Part shown: positions 61,561 to 64,000 of the stretch, in pieces
Position numbering within the stretch: position 1 is the stretch's first letter
Layout: every line of letters starts with the position of its first letter
From: Amaranthus tricolor
Taxonomy: Eukaryota; Streptophyta; Magnoliopsida; Caryophyllales; Amaranthaceae
Assembly: GCF_026212465.1 (NCBI RefSeq)
Contig: NC_080049.1
Span: 6,875,792 to 6,939,791, forward strand
Direction: 5' to 3'
DNA length: 64,000 nt
Position numbers and translations under genes: made by a program
The notes under the pieces: generated by a model
Database searches by the model: none
What the model was told of the DNA's origin: nothing
Seen by the model: only the letters and a program-made list of their open reading frames with translations

Positions 61561-61909
61561 ATTTTTTTTTAACAAATTCAATTTTTGTATAATAATCAAG
61601 GACTTACAACATTTAAGGATTAAGGATTAAATTGCCCAATTGAACACCCAAATAAACTCTCAAGATTTTTTTTTCTCATTTTTCTCTCTTTTTCTTTAAA
61701 ATGGTAAAAAAAAAAAAAAAAAAAGGATCTAAAATGGTGAAGAAAATTTCTGAATTTTTTTAGTGAATTTTAAATGTCTTTTGACCCTTCAAAGCCTAAT
61801 TAAGCACACTTAAATATCCCCTTAATTAGCTAGCCTTAATGCCACTTAATTGGGCATTTAGGGAGGAGTTACAAATCCCCCCAATTCATCCCAATGCACG
61901 AGCCACTTT

Positions 61910-61912
<3 letters not shown>

Positions 61913-61991
<79 letters not shown>
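61913..61991. repeat. (TA)n microsatellite near the LTR start
   Basis: About 79 bp of pure TA, 77 bp from the LTR's 5' end. Confidence 0.96.
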
Positions 61992-61994
<3 letters not shown>

Positions 61995-62068
61995 TTACTT
62001 TATTGTTCGATTTAGTTGCTATCGTTACGCGATAAACTTGTTACACGATAATTTAATGAGGTGTTACA

Positions 62069-63189
62069 ATTACATATATCTTGAGTATTTTTACTTGAGG
62101 ATTGGGAGAACTCTATTTGTGGTATCGAGGATTTTATGACTGTAACTTAGGCATAAAAGCTAAACTTAAATGAGTCATATTCGAGGCTATCTTTTGTTGA
62201 AAGAGATTTCTTGTTGTGCTCCAAACAATTTAAGGTTTGTTACATTTTGATGTAAATAAATTCTTAGACATTGAATTTAAATAAAATGTGTTAAGATAAA
62301 GGCTTATATAAAAGAATTACTAAAAGGAGTTATTACTGTTATACTTGGGATTGTCTTAATAATAGTTTGTGTTGAAGTCAAAACAACTAAGAAATTTACA
62401 ATTTGGGGATTAAGATGGTTATCGCTTCATAAGGATATATTCTTGGTGATGAACGTTGCTTTTATTAAGAGTTGTGGTCATTGGTTGACTATGGTAGAAG
62501 TAACAGTTTTGTATATTGCGAGTAGTATCAAAGAGTGTATTTGGTCGTGCTTTATATAAGGTTTGTGACGACAATAACTGACTTATAGGAGGTTATAAGG
62601 TATTATGAAAATTTGAGATCCTAGTTCTTCGAGTAGGTTCAACCCTTGTAAGAATGCAACCCCAGCAGACGAAGAAGATTTTTAACTTTGAGACCGCTTT
62701 TTAATTCTAGAGATGATTGAGTAAGCTAAAGACTCAACTCCTTTTAGTAATGATATTCAAAACACATATTAAATTAAATAAATAAATTTACTAATTATAT
62801 TTAGTTGTCTAATAGGTCCAAAATGATATTAGATATAAAGTGTTTAAATTGATAAATAATTTAAGTCCAAATATTTGTTGAAATAAGTTTGAAATATGTT
62901 GACTTAAGTTTAACGTTTTATAAGCTAAGTAATTTAGAATAAGTAAAACCTATGGCTTGATTACATGGTTTTAACTTATGGCTTAATTACACGGTTTTAA
63001 ATAAGTGATTTACTTGGTAAACAAGATTATACTAAAACGTTAGAATCCTTTTAAAAGTATTCATTTGTTTTCTCTTTTGTGACATTGGGATTAGAACTTT
63101 ATTTAAGGGAACTTGTAAAACGTTTTTCAAGGGGAAGAACGTGGTGAGAGAAGATAGAGAGAACTTCTTAGTCATAAAGAGTTCATTAA
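62069..63189. other. Intergenic, nothing recognised
   Basis: AT-rich with no convincing ORF or repeat apart from a short direct repeat of GGCTT(G/A)ATTACA(T/C)GGTTTTAA near 62955 and 62982. Confidence 0.45.
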
Positions 63190-63475
63190 TAAAAGGTGTT
63201 AGAATCCTAAGGGTTGAAAAAAAACTATAGGCGGGGAGTAGGCTATCGATAGCTGAACCTCATTAACAAATTCCTTGTTCTTGTTTAAGTTCATTTCACA
63301 TTTAGTTCTTAGATTTATTATTCAACTTAAAAAATTTCAGAAAAAATGTTTTGAAAGGTCTCCCAAGCTCTTGAGCTCACCTTCTAGAGAAAATTTTTAA
63401 ACGACCATATTCTTTATTCACCCCCTCTAAAGAGTATCCGATTTCCTATCAACCTTTACAAGTTCAGTTGATTCT
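63190..63475 (+). mobile_element. Possible relict LTR end (copia, SIRE-like)
   Basis: A leader-like stretch runs into TTATTCACCCCCTCTAAAGA, wording typical of the 3' end of SIRE/Maximus-type copia LTRs. No partner LTR, PBS or copia ORF follows. Confidence 0.35.
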
Positions 63476-63925
63476 TAAGAGAATGATAGTAACCCAAGGT
63501 AGACAAAAGAGTTATTCAGATTAGTGATGTAGAACTATTGAGTCTCAAGTTGGGGACAAAGTATTTCTTCGAATTTCTCCAAATCAAGCAGTGATGAGAT
63601 TTTGGAATAAGGGTAAACTCGGCCCAAGGTTTATTGGACCTTGAGAGACTCTTGAGCGCATTTGTGAAGTAGCGTATCGCCTTGCTTTACATATTCCAGT
63701 TGAGACAATACATGTGGGACGACCCCACATGTCCTTTAGCCGCAACAGCTACCCCTTGATAACACTTTGCAGTATGAGGAGACACATGTTCAAATTCTAA
63801 ATAAGAAGATACGAGATATTCATCGGGTGGTGTAGCACATACGAAGGTGCTATAGTCTAACTATGTCACCGAGGAAGCCACATAGGAGGCAGAGGAAGCC
63901 ATGAAATGCAATTATCCGTGGCTGT
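63476..63925 (+). pseudogene. Gypsy integrase C-terminus and chromodomain relict
   Basis: Shifting frames read GRQKSYSD, VGDKVFLRISPNQAVMRFW, KGKLGPRFIGP, EVAYRLAL, then EETHVQILNKKIRDIHR and an EEATWEAEE-like end. This is the GPY/F module plus chromodomain tail of a Ty3/gypsy pol. There are several stops and frameshifts. It corresponds to residues about 1405-1565 of the intact polyprotein at 30259. Confidence 0.82.
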
Positions 63926-64000
63926 TTTCTCCGGTAGTAATTATTATGATTATCGTTGTTATAGCTATTACATCTCCTTAGTCTTTAAGAAGTAAGTTCG

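Overview
The window is nuclear DNA of a flowering plant, probably a eudicot. It is AT-rich, has introns with GT..AG borders and polypyrimidine acceptors, and carries a nuclear LHCB3 gene and an EAR-type C2H2 zinc-finger gene. Most of the sequence is nested transposable elements. Some small inverted-repeat elements resemble families I associate with Amaranthaceae/Chenopodiaceae, but that placement is only a guess.

Three host genes are well supported, all on the minus strand: LHCB3 (5143-6711, three exons, 264 aa), a ZFP4-like single-C2H2 repressor (23045-23743, intronless, 232 aa), and a six-exon gene of unknown function (50471-54994, 583 aa, Ser/Lys-rich with internal repeats). A possible first exon at 17024-17155 is weakly supported.

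Layout: 1-1620 is the 3' end of a CACTA transposon with a Ulp1-like protease gene. 1771-4935 is an inverted duplication of a hAT transposase fragment. LHCB3 follows. 7.0-8.6 kb is a cluster of MITEs. 9422-16949 is a Ty1/copia element (minus), split by a Ty3/gypsy solo LTR (11670-14284). 17-26 kb is gene-poor apart from the zinc-finger gene. 26137-37644 is a complete, very young Ty3/gypsy chromovirus-type element (plus). 37.7-40.5 kb is a long-TIR element interrupted by a solo LTR. 40.5-47 kb is relict repeats. 47.1-49.6 kb has a SINE and a hAT element with a perfect 8-bp target duplication. The unknown gene follows. 55.3-62.07 kb is a truncated, decayed gypsy element (minus) plus a GGGTCT-rich insertion. 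63.2-63.9 kb holds LTR and pol relicts.

The most interesting system is in the gypsy elements. The young element and the decayed one belong to two diverged families. Both carry an extra acidic ORF upstream of gag-pol, starting MDKGK and ending in a conserved S/D-rich tail. In both, that ORF and gag-pol each start just downstream of a splice-acceptor-like sequence. All three LTR types in the window carry GTAAGT about 460-510 bp from the LTR start. Together this suggests that separately spliced mRNAs express the acidic protein and Gag-Pol.
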